Shown piece by piece: positions 34,000 through 45,846 of a stretch of 60,748 nt of DNA; the stretch's first letter is position 1; each line of letters starts with the position of its first letter. The stretch comes from Clostridia bacterium (GTDB lineage Bacteria; Bacillota; Clostridia; Monoglobales; Monoglobaceae), in the NCBI GenBank assembly GCA_017546145.1, contig JAFYXN010000020.1, positions 1-60,748 on the forward strand, given 5' to 3'. Position numbers and translations under genes: made by a program. The notes beneath the pieces are model-generated. The model was not told where the DNA came from. It saw only the letters and a program-made list of their open reading frames with translations, and ran no database searches.

Positions 34000-34016
34000 A
34001 TATAAGGCTTTTGAAA

Positions 34017-34064
34017 TCAATCTGTTTCCTGAGTAAAGAGATGACTTGGGAAACAGATTTTACT
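34017..34064 (+). terminator. Hairpin terminator after divIVA
   Basis: AATCTGTTTCC pairs with GGAAACAGATT; followed by TTACTTTTA, a moderate T-run. Confidence 0.7.
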
Positions 34065-34111
34065 TTTATATCAATTAAATTCTGCGGTTTTTGCATGGAA
34101 GGAATATAAAG

Positions 34112-34594
34112 ATGGTTTATTTTATGCTTTGTGCAGCAATACTTTTAATAGACTTTTTTACAAAATACTGGGCTAAGAATTATCTTTGCGGGCTTGGGTC
34201 AATTCCGCTATGGAAAGATGTGTTTCATCTGACCTATGTCGAAAACCGCGGCGCAGCATTTGGGATTTTGCAGGATAAACAGCTTTTTTTTGTTATTATT
34301 GCAGTTGTGGCATTAGCCGTGATTGTTTTTGTGATGCACAAGTATAAAAATAAATCCAAAATTCTGAATTTAGGACTTGCCTTTGTTGGGGCAGGTGCAG
34401 CAGGAAATTTGATTGACAGATTGACATTGGGATTTGTAGTGGATTTTTTTGATTTCAGACTTATTGACTTCCCTGTTTTTAATGTTGCAGATATTTTTGT
34501 ATGCATGGGTGCAGCATTAGTGGCATTTTTTGTTATTTTTATTGAAGAAAAAATAACAAAACAACCTAAGGAGTGTGACCAAAATGCTGATTGA
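34112..34594 (+). CDS. lspA: Lipoprotein signal peptidase II
   Basis: 160 aa, four membrane helices. Cleaves the signal peptide of diacylglyceryl-modified prolipoproteins. Family motifs: FFTKYWAKNYL, ENRGAAFGIL (about 47-56), GAAGNLIDRLTLGFVVDFFDF (about 95-115) and FNVADIFVCMGA, with the two catalytic aspartates in NLIDR and NVADI. ATG 34112 follows GGAAGGA; the TTG at 34091 is upstream of the SD. Confidence 0.96.
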   Translation: MVYFMLCAAILLIDFFTKYWAKNYLCGLGSIPLWKDVFHLTYVENRGAAFGILQDKQLFFVIIAVVALAVIVFVMHKYKNKSKILNLGLAFVGAGAAGNLIDRLTLGFVVDFFDFRLIDFPVFNVADIFVCMGAALVAFFVIFIEEKITKQPKECDQNAD

Positions 34595-35492
34595 TGCTGA
34601 AAAATCCGGCAAAAGACTGGACGTTTTTCTGGCAGATGAAAACAGTGACCTTACGCGGTCAAGAATACAAAAGTTAATTAGCGAAGGCAATATCACCGTA
34701 AACGGTCAGCGGACAAAGTCAAACTATAAGCTTCGCACGGGTGACAGAGTGGATATTGTGTTGCCTCCGCCAAAGGATGCACAGATTAAAGCCGAGGATA
34801 TTCCGCTTGATATTGTGTACGAGGACGAGTATATGCTGGTTGTAAATAAGCCGCAGGGTATGGTTGTGCATCCTGCTGCCGGAAACACCGAAGGCACGCT
34901 TGTCAATGCGCTCATGGCGCATTGCGGTGACAACCTTTCGGGGATAAACGGAGAGATACGTCCGGGGATTTTACATCGAATAGATAAAGACACAAGCGGA
35001 CTTTTGCTTGTTGCAAAGGATGACAAAGCGCATCTGGGACTTTCGGAACAGATAAAAGAACATAGCCTGACGCGTGAATATACTGCGCTTGTTCATGGCA
35101 GAATAAAAGAAGATTCGGGAACAATTGATGCACCAATCGGCAGGGACGAAAAAGACCGTAAGAAAATGACAATTACTCAAAAAAATTCAAGAAATGCCGT
35201 AACTCATTTTTTTGTAACTGAGCGTTTTGATAAGTATACACTTGTAAGATGCAGTCTTGAAACAGGGCGAACACATCAGATAAGGGTTCATTTGTCCAAA
35301 AACGGACACCCTATAGTCGGTGACCCTGTGTACGGACGAAAAAAAGAGGAGTTTAAGCTGAACGGACAGTTGCTTCATGCCCGTAAGGTTGGATATATTC
35401 ATCCTGTGCTGGGTGAATATATGGAGTTTGAACGTGAAATCCCTGATTATTTTGAGGAAGTATTAAAAAAGCTTAGGGGGAGAAATATATGA
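34584..35492 (+). CDS. RluD/RluA-family pseudouridine synthase
   Basis: 302 aa. N-terminal S4 domain (about 12-60), then the RluA catalytic domain with HRIDKDTSGLLLVAKD (about 133-148), whose Asp is the nucleophile, and GRTHQIRVHL (about 227-236). It modifies uridines in 23S rRNA; the LspA neighbour and length suggest the YlyB group. ATG 34584 has SD AAGGAG at 10 bases; start overlaps lspA by 11 bases. Exact target unknown. Confidence 0.94.
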   Translation: MLIDAEKSGKRLDVFLADENSDLTRSRIQKLISEGNITVNGQRTKSNYKLRTGDRVDIVLPPPKDAQIKAEDIPLDIVYEDEYMLVVNKPQGMVVHPAAGNTEGTLVNALMAHCGDNLSGINGEIRPGILHRIDKDTSGLLLVAKDDKAHLGLSEQIKEHSLTREYTALVHGRIKEDSGTIDAPIGRDEKDRKKMTITQKNSRNAVTHFFVTERFDKYTLVRCSLETGRTHQIRVHLSKNGHPIVGDPVYGRKKEEFKLNGQLLHARKVGYIHPVLGEYMEFEREIPDYFEEVLKKLRGRNI

Positions 35493-36205
35493 GTAATATC
35501 CATGACCGTCACAGAGAACGTCTTGACCGCAAAGTTGATGAATACGGTCTTGAAATGCTTGAACCCCATGAGCAGCTTGAACACCTTCTGTTTGCTGTAA
35601 TACCCAGAGGAGATACCAACGCTGTTGCGCACAGGCTGCTGGAGCGGTTTATAACGGTAGCAGGCGTTTTAAATGCAGATGTTGAAGAACTTGCAAAAAT
35701 TGAAGGCGTGGGCAAAAGAACAGCAATGTTTTTAAGTACTATGCCGGCACTGCTTGGAATTGTAGAAAGAAATATAAAAGTGACCGAGCCGCCCAGATTG
35801 TATGATATGAAGGAAATACAAGAGTACGTGACGACATATTTTCATGGCAAGCTGGTTGAGTCTGCATATCTTTTCAGCCTTAATTCATCGTTCAGACTGA
35901 TTGCGGTGAGCAAAATTTCAGAGGGTACACATGACAGAACGGTAATTCATCGGTCAAGGGTGATTAAACAGGCAATCAAAGATAATGCGGCGGTTGCGCT
36001 TGTTGTACATAATCATCCCTGCGGAAATCCGAAGCCTTCATTGAGTGACATCAGTCTTTCTCGAAGCTTAAGCGAAGCCTTTGAAAGTGTGGATATAAAA
36101 TTTGCAGACAGTATTATTGTTTCGGGTAATGATATTTTCAGTATACGAAGCAACGGCTATCTGAAAGAAGTCAACAAGAAAAAAGATTATGAGATAAAAA
36201 TATAA
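35489..36205 (+). CDS. radC: RadC-family JAB-domain protein
   Basis: 238 aa. N-terminal helix-hairpin-helix-like UPF0758 part (LAKIEGVGKRTAMFLS, about 68-83), then the JAB/MPN domain with the metalloprotease-type metal motif HNHPCGNPKPSLSD (about 171-184). RadC was named for repair but its biochemical role is unresolved. The start overlaps the pseudouridine synthase stop by four bases (ATGA), and uvrBA follow, so transcription is likely continuous. Confidence 0.93.
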   Translation: MSNIHDRHRERLDRKVDEYGLEMLEPHEQLEHLLFAVIPRGDTNAVAHRLLERFITVAGVLNADVEELAKIEGVGKRTAMFLSTMPALLGIVERNIKVTEPPRLYDMKEIQEYVTTYFHGKLVESAYLFSLNSSFRLIAVSKISEGTHDRTVIHRSRVIKQAIKDNAAVALVVHNHPCGNPKPSLSDISLSRSLSEAFESVDIKFADSIIVSGNDIFSIRSNGYLKEVNKKKDYEIKI

Positions 36206-36228
36206 TCAGGACAAGGAGTGGTTGAAAT

Positions 36229-38190
36229 ATGTCTGAGTTTGTTATACGTTCACCTTATGCGCCAAGCGGCGACCAGCCTGCGGCGATAGAAAAACTGACT
36301 CAGGGTGTATTGCGCGGCGACAGATTTCAGACGCTTCTTGGTGTAACCGGCTCGGGCAAAACCTTTACCATGGCTAATGTAATAAAAAATGTAAACAAGC
36401 CCACATTGGTTCTCGCCCACAATAAAACTCTGGCGGCACAGCTTTGCAGTGAGTTCAAGGAAATATTCCCTGAAAACGCAGTGGAGTATTTTGTATCGTA
36501 TTATGACTATTATCAGCCGGAGGCATATATTCCGCATTCTGATACCTATATAGAGAAAGATGCTCAGACAAACGATGATATAGACAAGCTCAGGCACTCT
36601 GCAACAGCAGCGCTTTTTGAGCGCAGAGATGTGATAATTGTTGCAAGTGTGTCGTGTATCTATGGCTTGGGTGACCCTATTGACTACAACAACATGGTGG
36701 TATCACTTCGCACCGGCAGGCAGATTGACCGTGACGAGGTTATACAAAAGCTGATAGAAATTCAGTACGAGAGAAACGATGTGGATTTTTCGCGTAATAA
36801 ATTCAGGGTCCGCGGTGATGTTATAGATGTGTTTCCGTCATATTCAAGCTCAAATGCAATACGAATAGAATTTTTTGGCGATGAGGTTGACAGAATAGCA
36901 GAAATCAGCTCGGTAACAGGTGAGGTGATTTCTGTACTTAAGCATTGTGCCATATACCCTGCGTCGCATTATGTGGCAGGCAAGGACAAGCTTGACCGTG
37001 CCGTGCCGGCAATTCTTGACGAAATGGAGCAGCGTGTTGAACAGTTTAAGGCAGAGGAGAAGTTTATTGAGGCACAGCGCATTAAACAGCGAACAATGTA
37101 CGATATGGAGATGCTGCAGGAAACAGGCTTTTGTCAGGGGATTGAAAACTATTCGCGACACATAAGCGGCAGAGAAGCGGGAAGTCCTCCGTTTACTCTT
37201 TTGGACTATCTGCCCAAGGATTTTCTGCTGATAGTTGACGAATCCCACGTTACAATACCTCAGGTCAGAGCCATGTTTGCAGGTGACAAGGCAAGAAAGA
37301 ACAACCTTGTTGAATACGGTTTCCGCCTTCCTTCGGCATACGACAACCGCCCTCTCAACTTTGACGAGTTTTATGACCATATAAATCAGGCGATTTTTGT
37401 AAGTGCAACACCTGCAGAATTTGAAAAAGAGCGCTCAACGCAAATTGTAGAACAGGTAATCCGCCCAACCGGGCTTGTTGACCCTGAAATTTCAGTACGT
37501 CCCGTTTCGGGGCAGATTGATGATTTGTACGGCGAGATATGTGCAAGGTGCCAAAAGGGCGAAAGAGTTCTTGTGACCACCCTGACTAAAAAGATGGCAG
37601 AACGGCTGACTGAATACTTTGACGAAATGGGAATTAAAGTAAGATACTTGCATTCCGAGGTCGAAACCATCGAGAGAATGGAAATAATCCGCGATTTAAG
37701 GCTGGGAGTATTTGATGTTTTGGTTGGCATAAACCTTTTGCGCGAAGGCTTGGATATTCCCGAGGTTTCGCTTGTTGCAATACTTGATGCGGACCAGGAG
37801 GGCTTTTTGCGCTCTGATACTTCATTGATTCAGACCATAGGCCGTGCTGCACGAAACGCAAACGGAACGGTTATAATGTATGCCGATACCATAACCGGCT
37901 CAATGCACAGGGCAATCAGCGAAACACAGAGACGCCGTAAGATACAGACCGAGTACAATCAAAAGCACAATATTGTACCGCAGACGATTAAAAAGGATGT
38001 CCGTGAGATTATCGAAGCAACAGTTGATGAGAAGGATGTGCGCAAAAATGCTCTGCCTGATAATATTGAAATTAAAGAAAAAACTATTGCAGAGCTTACT
38101 GTGGAAATGAAGAAGGCGGCAGAACTGCTGCAGTTTGAACTGGCAGCAAAGCTACGCGATGAGATAAAAAGAATACAAGGAGAACAGTAA
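36229..38190 (+). CDS. uvrB: Excinuclease ABC subunit B
   Basis: 653 aa. Walker A in [10 protein letters not shown] (about 40-49), the beta-hairpin [12 protein letters not shown] (about 92-103), helicase motif III/IV blocks, [17 protein letters not shown], and the C-terminal UvrC-contact UVR domain (about 615-650). It verifies DNA damage after loading by UvrA. SD AAGGAG. The stop overlaps the uvrA start by one base. Confidence 0.98.
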   Translation: MSEFVIRSPYAPSGDQPAAIEKLTQGVLRGDRFQTLLGVTGSGKTFTMANVIKNVNKPTLVLAHNKTLAAQLCSEFKEIFPENAVEYFVSYYDYYQPEAYIPHSDTYIEKDAQTNDDIDKLRHSATAALFERRDVIIVASVSCIYGLGDPIDYNNMVVSLRTGRQIDRDEVIQKLIEIQYERNDVDFSRNKFRVRGDVIDVFPSYSSSNAIRIEFFGDEVDRIAEISSVTGEVISVLKHCAIYPASHYVAGKDKLDRAVPAILDEMEQRVEQFKAEEKFIEAQRIKQRTMYDMEMLQETGFCQGIENYSRHISGREAGSPPFTLLDYLPKDFLLIVDESHVTIPQVRAMFAGDKARKNNLVEYGFRLPSAYDNRPLNFDEFYDHINQAIFVSATPAEFEKERSTQIVEQVIRPTGLVDPEISVRPVSGQIDDLYGEICARCQKGERVLVTTLTKKMAERLTEYFDEMGIKVRYLHSEVETIERMEIIRDLRLGVFDVLVGINLLREGLDIPEVSLVAILDADQEGFLRSDTSLIQTIGRAARNANGTVIMYADTITGSMHRAISETQRRRKIQTEYNQKHNIVPQTIKKDVREIIEATVDEKDVRKNALPDNIEIKEKTIAELTVEMKKAAELLQFELAAKLRDEIKRIQGEQ

Positions 38191-41024
38191 TGCACAAATA
38201 TATAGATATAAAAGGAGCAAGAGAGAACAACCTCAAAGGAATTGATGTAAAAATTCCGCGCGATAAGCTGGTTGTGCTGACGGGTCTTAGCGGCTCGGGT
38301 AAATCCTCCCTTGCCTTTGAAACAATTTATGCAGAAGGTCAAAGACGATACGTAGAGTCGCTTTCGGCGTATGCACGACAGTTTTTGGGTCAGATGGAAA
38401 AACCGAATGTCGAATCCATTGACGGACTTTCTCCTGCTATCTCAATTGACCAAAAGACAACAAGCAAAAATCCGCGTTCTACGGTAGGAACTGTCACCGA
38501 AATCTATGACTATATCCGCCTTTTGTATGCGCGTATAGGCATACCTCATTGCCCCAAATGCGGCAAAGAAATACGTTCTCAATCCATTGACCAGATTGTA
38601 GATGCAGTACTGGCATTGCCCCCAAAGACAAAGTTTCAGGTTCTGGCACCTGTAGTAAGAGGGCGCAAGGGCGAGTATACCAAGGTTTTTGAAAAAGCGG
38701 CAAAGGACGGCTTTGTGCGTGTCAGAGTTGACGGAGATATATATGACCCAACATCGGACGAAATCGTACTTGACAAGCAGAAAAAACATAACATTGAAAT
38801 AGTGGTTGACCGTCTTGTGGTGCGTGACGGTATTGAAAAAAGGCTTGCGGACTCGCTTGAAACCGCACTTAAAATGGCAAACGGTCTGGTGGTTGTTCAG
38901 TTGCCTGACGAGGACAGAGAGATAATGTTCAGCCAAAACTATGCCTGTGAGGATTGCGGGATAAATATCGAAGAGCTTACACCCCGTATGTTTTCGTTTA
39001 ATACGCCTTATGGCGCGTGTCCGCATTGTATGGGGCTTGGCACGGTTGAAATACTTGACCCCGACAGACTTGTTCCGGACAAAACAAAGAGCATCAATGA
39101 GGGCGCAATAAATTGCTATGGTTGGAGCGGAACTGACAAAGCAAGTATTTCAGCGATGTACTACCGGGGACTTTCCCAGCATTACGGATTCAGCCTTGAT
39201 ACGCCATTTAAGGACTTGCCTGATGATATAGTGGATATTCTTATGTACGGAACAAAGGGCGAAAAGATTAAGCTTTCATACGAGCGTAAATATGCCAAGG
39301 GCGAGCAGTATGCAAGGTTTGAGGGGCTGCTGAATAATATTGAACGCAGGTATCAGGAAACAAATTCTGATTGGGCAAAAAAAGAAATTCAGGAGCTTAT
39401 GTACAGTATGCCCTGCCCTGAATGCGGAGGAACAAGACTGCGTAAGGAGAGCCTTGCTGTAACAGTTAAGGGGCATGATATAAACGAAGTAAGTAATTTG
39501 TCTATAAGCGAGGGTCTTGAGTTTTTTGATAAAATTGAGCTTTCGGAAAGAGAAGCTCTTATAGGCAAGCAGATTTTAAAAGAGATAAAGGACAGAATGA
39601 AGTTTTTGGTAAGCGTGGGCCTTGAATATCTGACACTTTCACGCTCCAGCGGAACGCTTTCGGGCGGTGAGGCACAGCGCATCCGTCTTGCCAGTCAGAT
39701 TGGCTCGGGACTTATGGGAGTTCTGTATATACTGGACGAGCCAAGTATCGGACTGCATCAAAGGGACAACCATAAGCTGATAGAGATGCTAAAGCGTCTT
39801 CGTGACCTTGGGAATACCCTTATTGTGGTTGAGCATGACGAGGACACCATGTATGCTGCCGACCATATCGTAGATATAGGCCCCGGTGCCGGAATCCATG
39901 GCGGTTATGTTATTGCTGAGGGTACGGTTGAGGACATTAAAGCCTGCCCTGATTCTGAAACGGGTCTTTATCTCAGCGGTAAAAAGAAGATACCTGTGCC
40001 AAAGACAAGGCGACGCGGCAACGGTAAGTTTTTGCGTGTAATGGGTGCTTCGCAAAACAATCTTAAGGACGTAACCGTAAAGTTTCCGCTTGGAACGGCA
40101 ACGTGCGTAACAGGCGTGTCGGGAAGCGGAAAAAGCTCGCTTATAAATGAGGTTTTGTATAAGGTTTTGGCAAACGAGCTTAACCGGGCAAAGCAAAAGC
40201 CGGGTAAATATAAAAAGATTTCAGGGCTTGAATACCTTGACAAGGTTATAAATATTGACCAGTCGCCAATCGGAAGAACTCCGCGCTCAAATCCGGCAAC
40301 CTATACCGGACTTTTTGGTGACATCAGAAGCCTGTTTGCGTCAACACCTGAGGCAAAGTCAAGAGGCTACAGCGCAGGACGATTCAGCTTTAATGTTAAA
40401 GGCGGGCGATGCGAATCGTGTCAGGGTGACGGTATTATCAAAATTGAAATGCACTTCCTTCCTGATATATACATGCCTTGTGAGGTGTGCGGCGGCAGAC
40501 GATATAACCGCGAAACGTTAGAGGTTAAGTATAAGGGCAAAAACATCCATGATGTGCTTGAAATGACGGTGGAGGAAGGCCTGGAGTTTTTTGAAAATAT
40601 TCCAAAGATTGCAAACCGTCTGAGAACTCTTTTTGAAGTGGGGCTTGGTTATATAAAAATAGGTCAGGCGTCCACCACGCTTTCGGGCGGCGAGGCGCAG
40701 CGCGTAAAGCTTGCAACCGAGCTGAGCAAGCGCAGTACCGGCAAAACGGTATATATTCTTGACGAGCCGACAACGGGACTTCACACAGCAGACGTCCATA
40801 AGCTGATAGAGGTTTTGCAGCGATTGGTTGATGCAGGAAACACCGTTATATTGATTGAGCATAATCTTGATGTAATAAAAACGGCTGACTATATAATTGA
40901 CCTTGGTCCTGAGGGCGGAAACCGCGGCGGCGAGATTGTTGCATGCGGAACACCCGAACAGGTCGCAAAATGCGAGCAATCCTATACAGGTCAATACCTT
41001 AAAGAAATTTTACAAAGAGATTAA
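38190..41024 (+). CDS. uvrA: Excinuclease ABC subunit A
   Basis: 944 aa. Two ABC ATPase modules: Walker [15 protein letters not shown] (about 32-45) and [14 protein letters not shown] (about 639-652), signatures SGGEAQR twice (about 490 and 830), and zinc-finger cysteine pairs ([24 protein letters not shown]). Recognises helix-distorting DNA lesions. Ends at a strong terminator; uvrC is not adjacent. Confidence 0.98.
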   Translation: MHKYIDIKGARENNLKGIDVKIPRDKLVVLTGLSGSGKSSLAFETIYAEGQRRYVESLSAYARQFLGQMEKPNVESIDGLSPAISIDQKTTSKNPRSTVGTVTEIYDYIRLLYARIGIPHCPKCGKEIRSQSIDQIVDAVLALPPKTKFQVLAPVVRGRKGEYTKVFEKAAKDGFVRVRVDGDIYDPTSDEIVLDKQKKHNIEIVVDRLVVRDGIEKRLADSLETALKMANGLVVVQLPDEDREIMFSQNYACEDCGINIEELTPRMFSFNTPYGACPHCMGLGTVEILDPDRLVPDKTKSINEGAINCYGWSGTDKASISAMYYRGLSQHYGFSLDTPFKDLPDDIVDILMYGTKGEKIKLSYERKYAKGEQYARFEGLLNNIERRYQETNSDWAKKEIQELMYSMPCPECGGTRLRKESLAVTVKGHDINEVSNLSISEGLEFFDKIELSEREALIGKQILKEIKDRMKFLVSVGLEYLTLSRSSGTLSGGEAQRIRLASQIGSGLMGVLYILDEPSIGLHQRDNHKLIEMLKRLRDLGNTLIVVEHDEDTMYAADHIVDIGPGAGIHGGYVIAEGTVEDIKACPDSETGLYLSGKKKIPVPKTRRRGNGKFLRVMGASQNNLKDVTVKFPLGTATCVTGVSGSGKSSLINEVLYKVLANELNRAKQKPGKYKKISGLEYLDKVINIDQSPIGRTPRSNPATYTGLFGDIRSLFASTPEAKSRGYSAGRFSFNVKGGRCESCQGDGIIKIEMHFLPDIYMPCEVCGGRRYNRETLEVKYKGKNIHDVLEMTVEEGLEFFENIPKIANRLRTLFEVGLGYIKIGQASTTLSGGEAQRVKLATELSKRSTGKTVYILDEPTTGLHTADVHKLIEVLQRLVDAGNTVILIEHNLDVIKTADYIIDLGPEGGNRGGEIVACGTPEQVAKCEQSYTGQYLKEILQRD

Positions 41025-41048
41025 AAATTGCTTATAAATAGGTAAATC

Positions 41049-41082
41049 AAAACCCGGTGACGTGGTCGTCACCGGGTTTTGC
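41049..41082. terminator. Terminator after uvrA
   Basis: AAAACCCGGTGACG (41049-41062) pairs with CGTCACCGGGTTTT (41067-41080) around TGGT. Confidence 0.9.
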
Positions 41083-41227
41083 CTGTGTTAGATTTTGTTT
41101 GGCAACAATAGACTGCGCTTTTTTTGTGTATGGCATACATAGATTGTTGTCATACAGGCATAAAAGTTCCGCTTTGGCAGGATTTTTGCCTTTTACTGAG
41201 AAAATAATAAAAATTTTCAAAAAAAGC

Positions 41228-41257
41228 TTGACTTTTATAAACTACTTGTAGTATAAT
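41228..41257 (+). promoter_or_regulatory. Main promoter of the S10-spc-alpha operon
   Basis: TTGACT (41228-41233), 18 bp, TATAAT (41252-41257). Confidence 0.8.
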
Positions 41258-41263
41258 ATCAAA

Positions 41264-41547
41264 GCGTGACAAAGACATACGATGATTCCGGAGGTAGCAA
41301 ACCCTCATCTCACGAGGGATTTGGAAATTTCGGAGGAGATTGTCCGGTTTTTAAAAGCGGGCGGAAGGGTCACACTTCTACATGAATACAGAGCGGATAT
41401 TTCGTCGGTGCGGTATGCTGTCGCATCGGGGGAGGTTGCGCGCTGTCGTCCCGAAACCGATTTGTGAAAGCAAGATATGGTGTTCGGGTTTTATTATTTA
41501 ACTGTGCGAAACGCCCGGCACAGTGTAAAAATCAAAAGCAAATTTTG
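41264..41547 (+). promoter_or_regulatory. Long 5' leader of the S10 operon
   Basis: About 280 nt of untranslated leader precede rpsJ. Hairpins seen are CCCTC/GAGGG (41303-41319) and CTGTGC/GCACAG (41502-41523). The length and hairpins suggest feedback control by a ribosomal protein (L4 does this in other bacteria), but I see no motif that proves it. A 61-codon ORF inside (41282-41467) has no SD and is not called. Confidence 0.5.
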
Positions 41548-41561
41548 AAGGAGGGTACAGC

Positions 41562-41870
41562 ATGGCAACAGAGAAGATCAGAATCAGACTTAAGGCTTAC
41601 GATCACAACCTCATCGACCAGAGTGCCGAGAAGATCGTTGAAACAGCCAAGAGAACGGGAGCTAAGGTTTCAGGACCTATTCCGCTTCCCACAAAGAAGG
41701 AAGTCGTTACAATCCTCAGAGCTGTTCATAAGTACAAGGACAGCCGTGAGCAGTTTGAACTGAGAACTCACAAGAGATTGATTGACGTTTTGGCGCCCAA
41801 TGCCAAGACAATCGACGCACTTAAGCACCTGGATCTGCCTGCAGGTGTTGATATTGAACTTAAGATATAG
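41562..41870 (+). CDS. rpsJ: 30S ribosomal protein S10
   Basis: 102 aa. Head of the 30S subunit; also partners NusB in antitermination. Family block [22 protein letters not shown] (about 45-67). SD AAGGAGGG. First gene of the ribosomal operon; 120 bases to rplC with a small hairpin. Confidence 0.98.
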   Translation: MATEKIRIRLKAYDHNLIDQSAEKIVETAKRTGAKVSGPIPLPTKKEVVTILRAVHKYKDSREQFELRTHKRLIDVLAPNAKTIDALKHLDLPAGVDIELKI

Positions 41871-41990
41871 TTTGATATTATAATTAAAAAGGTAGAAAAA
41901 ATTTTGGTTATGTTGAAGAAATTCAACCGATGACCCGCACGTATGTTCGTCAGATGAATCGAGGCGTGTGAAATTTAGGAGGAAAAAATT

Positions 41991-42626
41991 ATGAAAAAAG
42001 CAATCTTAGGCAAAAAGCTTGGTATGACTCAGATTTTTGCAGAAGACGGCACACTCATCCCTGTTACAGTAATTGAAGCAGGTCCCTGCAGTGTGGTTCA
42101 GAAGAAAACTATCGAGGTTGACGGCTACGAGGCTGTTCAGGTAGGTTTTGAGGACAAGAAGGAAAAGAATGTAAACAAGCCTATGAAGGGTCACTTTGCA
42201 AAAGCAAATGTTACACCGAAACGGTATCTCAGAGAGCTTAAGCTTGAAAATAGCGCTGAGTTAAACGTCGGTGACGAAATCAAAGTTGACGTATTCGCAG
42301 AGGGCGACATCCTTGACGTAACAGGTATCAGCAAAGGTCACGGTTACGCAGGTACAATCAAGAGATGGGGAACTCACAGAGGTCCTATGACTCACGGTAG
42401 CCATTACCACAGAGGCCCCGGTTCATTGGGTGCTTGTTCATCTCCCTCAAGAGTGTTCAAGGGCAAGAAGCTTCCCGGACACTATGGTGTGGACAAGGTT
42501 ACAATTCAGAACCTCGGTCTTGTAAAAATAGATACAGAGCGCAATCTTCTTCTGGTTAAGGGCAGTGTTCCCGGTCCCAAGGGCGGATTGCTGATTGTTA
42601 AAAACGCAGTTAAGGCTAATGCCTAA
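41991..42626 (+). CDS. rplC: 50S ribosomal protein L3
   Basis: 211 aa. Early assembly protein reaching toward the peptidyl-transferase centre. The tip-loop region [15 protein letters not shown] (about 134-148) is intact. SD AGGAGG. Confidence 0.98.
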   Translation: MKKAILGKKLGMTQIFAEDGTLIPVTVIEAGPCSVVQKKTIEVDGYEAVQVGFEDKKEKNVNKPMKGHFAKANVTPKRYLRELKLENSAELNVGDEIKVDVFAEGDILDVTGISKGHGYAGTIKRWGTHRGPMTHGSHYHRGPGSLGACSSPSRVFKGKKLPGHYGVDKVTIQNLGLVKIDTERNLLLVKGSVPGPKGGLLIVKNAVKANA

Positions 42627-42651
42627 GCTGAGAGAGAGGAGGATATAAGAT

Positions 42652-43275
42652 ATGCCAAAAGTAGCTTTATATAACACAGACGGTAAACAAGTCGGTGATA
42701 TAGAATTAAATGAAAACGTGTTTGGCGTTGAAGTAAGACCCGACGTTATGCACGAAGTAGTTGTTAACTATCTGGCTAACCAGAGACAGGGTACACAGAG
42801 CACAAAGACCCGTACAGAAGTAAGCGGCGGCGGAATTAAGCCGTGGAGACAGAAGGGTACAGGCCGTGCAAGACAGGGTAGTATCCGTGCTCCACAGTGG
42901 GTTGGCGGCGGCGTAGCTCTTGGCCCGAAGCCCAGAGATTACAGATACGCAGTTAACAAGAAGGTAAGAAGACTTGCTCTTAAGTCGGCATTATCTTCAA
43001 AGGTTCTTGACAATGACATTATTGTTCTTGAGAGCCTCACACTTGATGAAATCAAGACAAGCCGCATGGCTGAAATCCTGGCAAACCTGGGCGTTACAGA
43101 AAAGGCGCTCATCGTTCTTCCTGAGAATGACAGCAAGGTTGTTCTTTCAGCAAGAAACTTAAAGGGTGTTGACACAACATTTGTTGGTGCAATCAACACA
43201 TACGAGGTGCTGGGACATACAAAATGCATCATCACAAAGGATGCAGCCTTAAAACTCGAGGAGGTGTACGCATAA
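42652..43275 (+). CDS. rplD: 50S ribosomal protein L4
   Basis: 207 aa. Lines the exit-tunnel constriction with the loop around [15 protein letters not shown] (about 63-77). In other bacteria L4 represses its own operon through the S10 leader. Its stop shares one base with the rplW start. Confidence 0.98.
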   Translation: MPKVALYNTDGKQVGDIELNENVFGVEVRPDVMHEVVVNYLANQRQGTQSTKTRTEVSGGGIKPWRQKGTGRARQGSIRAPQWVGGGVALGPKPRDYRYAVNKKVRRLALKSALSSKVLDNDIIVLESLTLDEIKTSRMAEILANLGVTEKALIVLPENDSKVVLSARNLKGVDTTFVGAINTYEVLGHTKCIITKDAALKLEEVYA

Positions 43276-43565
43276 TGAGTATGACATCTCATGATATTAT
43301 AAAGAGACCTATCATTACAGAGCAGAGCATGGAACAGGTTGCAGACAAGAAGTACACTTTTGAAGTTGCAAAGTCTGCAAACAAAATCCAGATCAAGAAA
43401 GCTGTTGAAGAAATTTTCAAGGTAAAGGTTCAGAGCGTTACAACCGCAAACTTCATGGGCAAGACCAAGAGAATGGGCGTTCATGTTGGTAAAAGAGCGG
43501 ACTGGAAAAAGGCTGTTGTTAAGCTTACAGCAGACAGCAAGACAATTGAGCTTTTTGAGAACTAA
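43275..43565 (+). CDS. rplW: 50S ribosomal protein L23
   Basis: 96 aa. Sits at the tunnel exit and docks trigger factor and SRP. ATG 43275 ([17 protein letters not shown]) follows GGAGGTG inside rplD; the in-frame ORF from 43224 is an overlap artefact. Confidence 0.97.
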   Translation: MSMTSHDIIKRPIITEQSMEQVADKKYTFEVAKSANKIQIKKAVEEIFKVKVQSVTTANFMGKTKRMGVHVGKRADWKKAVVKLTADSKTIELFEN

Positions 43566-43604
43566 TTTTACCGGTAACGAAAATTCAGAAAAGGAGATGT
43601 AAAA

Positions 43605-44438
43605 ATGGGAATTAGAAAATATAATCCTACAACACCTTCGCTTCGTCAGATGACTGTTTCTGATTTTGCAGAAATCGATAAAGTGGCTCCCGAGAGATCA
43701 CTTCTTCGTCCCCTTAAGAGCAAAGCAGGCCGTAACTCATACGGCAGAATAACAGTTAGACATCGCGGCGGTGGCACAAAGAGAAAATACAGAGTAATCG
43801 ATTTCAAGAGAAATAAGGACAATATGCCCGCAACAGTTCTCTCAATCGAATACGATCCTAACAGAAGTGCAAACATTGCACTGATTCAGTACGAAGACGG
43901 CGTAAAGACATACATCGTTGCTCCTGTTTCACTTAAGAAGGGTGACGTAGTAGTATCAGGTAAGGGCGCAGACATTAAGCCCGGTAACGCTCTTCTTATT
44001 GAAGATATTCCTGTTGGTACTTTGATTTACAACGTTGAGCTTTACCCCGGCAAGGGTGGTCAGCTGGTTCGTAGTGCAGGCGTTTTTGCACAGCTTATGG
44101 CAAAAGAAAACGGCTACGCACAGGTAAGACTTCCTTCCGGTGAAGTTAGACTTGTAAGACTTGATTGTCGAGCAACTATCGGTCAGGTTGGCAACACCGA
44201 TTACGAAAACATCAACATCGGTAAAGCCGGCAGAAAACGTCACATGGGCTTCAGACCCACAGTTCGAGGCGTTGTTATGAACCCGAATGACCATCCTCAC
44301 GGTGGTGGTGAAGGTAAGTCACCTATCGGTAGACCCTCACCTGTTACTCCCTGGGGTAAGCCTGCACTGGGTTACAAGACCAGAGACAAGAAGAACAGGA
44401 CAGACAAGTTTATTGTTAAGAGACGCAACGCGAAATAA
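43605..44438 (+). CDS. rplB: 50S ribosomal protein L2
   Basis: 277 aa. Required for subunit joining and peptidyl transfer; the conserved C-terminal block [17 protein letters not shown] (about 222-238) with its histidine is present. SD AAGGAGA. Confidence 0.98.
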   Translation: MGIRKYNPTTPSLRQMTVSDFAEIDKVAPERSLLRPLKSKAGRNSYGRITVRHRGGGTKRKYRVIDFKRNKDNMPATVLSIEYDPNRSANIALIQYEDGVKTYIVAPVSLKKGDVVVSGKGADIKPGNALLIEDIPVGTLIYNVELYPGKGGQLVRSAGVFAQLMAKENGYAQVRLPSGEVRLVRLDCRATIGQVGNTDYENINIGKAGRKRHMGFRPTVRGVVMNPNDHPHGGGEGKSPIGRPSPVTPWGKPALGYKTRDKKNRTDKFIVKRRNAK

Positions 44439-44462
44439 GAATTTTATTAAGGAGGTTACCTC

Positions 44463-44735
44463 ATGGGTCGTAGTATTAAAAAAGGACCTTTCGTTGATGC
44501 CAAGCTCATTGCAAAGATTAACGCAATGAACGAGAAGAACGAAAAAGTCGTTGTTAAAACATGGTCAAGAGCATCTACTATATTCCCTGAAATGGTTGGA
44601 CACACCATCGCAGTTTATGATGGAAGAAAGCATGTTCCGGTTTATGTAACTGAAGATATGGTAGGACATAAGCTTGGTGAATTTGCTCCGACCAGAACAT
44701 ACAGAGGTCACGCAGGTGCCAAAACTTCCAAGTAA
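44463..44735 (+). CDS. rpsS: 30S ribosomal protein S19
   Basis: 90 aa. Near the A-site finger, complexes with S13. [10 protein letters not shown] start and the [15 protein letters not shown] end are canonical. SD AAGGAGG. Confidence 0.98.
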   Translation: MGRSIKKGPFVDAKLIAKINAMNEKNEKVVVKTWSRASTIFPEMVGHTIAVYDGRKHVPVYVTEDMVGHKLGEFAPTRTYRGHAGAKTSK

Positions 44736-44796
44736 TCTAAAACGGTTTAATAGAAGTTTTCTGTTATATTCATATTAGGAAAGGAGCTAAAGAGCA

Positions 44797-45132
44797 ATGG
44801 AAGCAGTAGCAAAGGTTACTCATGTACGCATCGCTCCGAGAAAGGTGCGTATAGTTATAGATTTAATAAGAAACAAGCCGGTTGGTGTTGCAATGGGTAT
44901 TCTCAAAAACACACCCAAGGCTGCAAGCCCTGTTGTTGAGAAGCTGCTTAAGTCAGCTATTGCAAACGCAGAGCACAACTACAATATGAATGTTGAAAAT
45001 CTTTATGTTTCAGAAGTATTCGCTGACCAGGGTCCCACACTCAAGAGAGTTCAGGCTAGAGCTCAGGGACGTGCATTCAGAATCAACAAGAAGACAAGTC
45101 ACATTACTTTGAAACTTGCGGAAAAGGAATAA
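44797..45132 (+). CDS. rplV: 50S ribosomal protein L22
   Basis: 111 aa. Its beta-hairpin reaches the exit-tunnel narrowing with L4; [21 protein letters not shown] (split over about 80-100) marks the hairpin. SD AAAGGAG. Confidence 0.98.
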   Translation: MEAVAKVTHVRIAPRKVRIVIDLIRNKPVGVAMGILKNTPKAASPVVEKLLKSAIANAEHNYNMNVENLYVSEVFADQGPTLKRVQARAQGRAFRINKKTSHITLKLAEKE

Positions 45133-45156
45133 TCTTTTAAAAAGGAGGTAAATAGC

Positions 45157-45846
45157 ATGGGTCAGAAAGTTAATCCCCACGGTATCCGAGTTGGTATAAT
45201 CAAAGACTGGGATTCACGTTGGTACGCTGACAAAAAGAGCTACGGCGATAATCTTGTAGAAGATTACAACCTCAGAGTTTTTCTTAAGAAGAAGCTCTAC
45301 CTCGCCGGAGTTGACAAAATCGAAATTGAAAAGTTTGCTAACAAAATTCGTCTTTCTATCCACGCCGCAAAGCCCGGTATCGTTATCGGTAAAGGCGGAA
45401 GCGAGATTGATAAGCTTAAGAAGGACGTTGAAGCAATTACAGGTAAATCAGTTATCCTTAACGTAATCGAGGTGAAGAGCCCCGATTTGTGCGCACAGCT
45501 TGTTGCTGAGAACATTGCATCACAGCTTGAAAGAAGAATTTCTTTCAGAAAGGCTATGAAGCAGTGCATGGCAAGAACAATGAAGCTTGGTGCAAAGGGT
45601 ATCAAGGCTGCAGTTTCAGGTCGTGTAGGCGGCGCTGAAATCGCTCGTACAGAGCAGTATCACGAGGGTACTATTCCGCTGCAGACTCTTAGAGCAGACA
45701 TTGACTACGGCTTTGCTGAGGCAGATACAACCTACGGTAAGCTGGGTGTTAAGGTTTGGATTTATAAGGGTGAAGTTCTTGCAGAAAGCAAGAAGGTAAA
45801 AGCAGCTAAAGCTCCTGCCAAAAAGTCGGAAGGAGGAAACAAATAA
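45157..45846 (+). CDS. rpsC: 30S ribosomal protein S3
   Basis: 229 aa. KH domain with [12 protein letters not shown] (about 74-85), mRNA-entry helicase region, and a lysine-rich tail. SD AAGGAGG. The stop overlaps the rplP start (ATAATG, one base). Confidence 0.98.
   Translation: MGQKVNPHGIRVGIIKDWDSRWYADKKSYGDNLVEDYNLRVFLKKKLYLAGVDKIEIEKFANKIRLSIHAAKPGIVIGKGGSEIDKLKKDVEAITGKSVILNVIEVKSPDLCAQLVAENIASQLERRISFRKAMKQCMARTMKLGAKGIKAAVSGRVGGAEIARTEQYHEGTIPLQTLRADIDYGFAEADTTYGKLGVKVWIYKGEVLAESKKVKAAKAPAKKSEGGNK

Noticed and set aside
41282..41467. 61-codon ORF in the S10 leader
   Set aside because: No SD, overlaps hairpins, and composition is not protein-like compared with neighbours.
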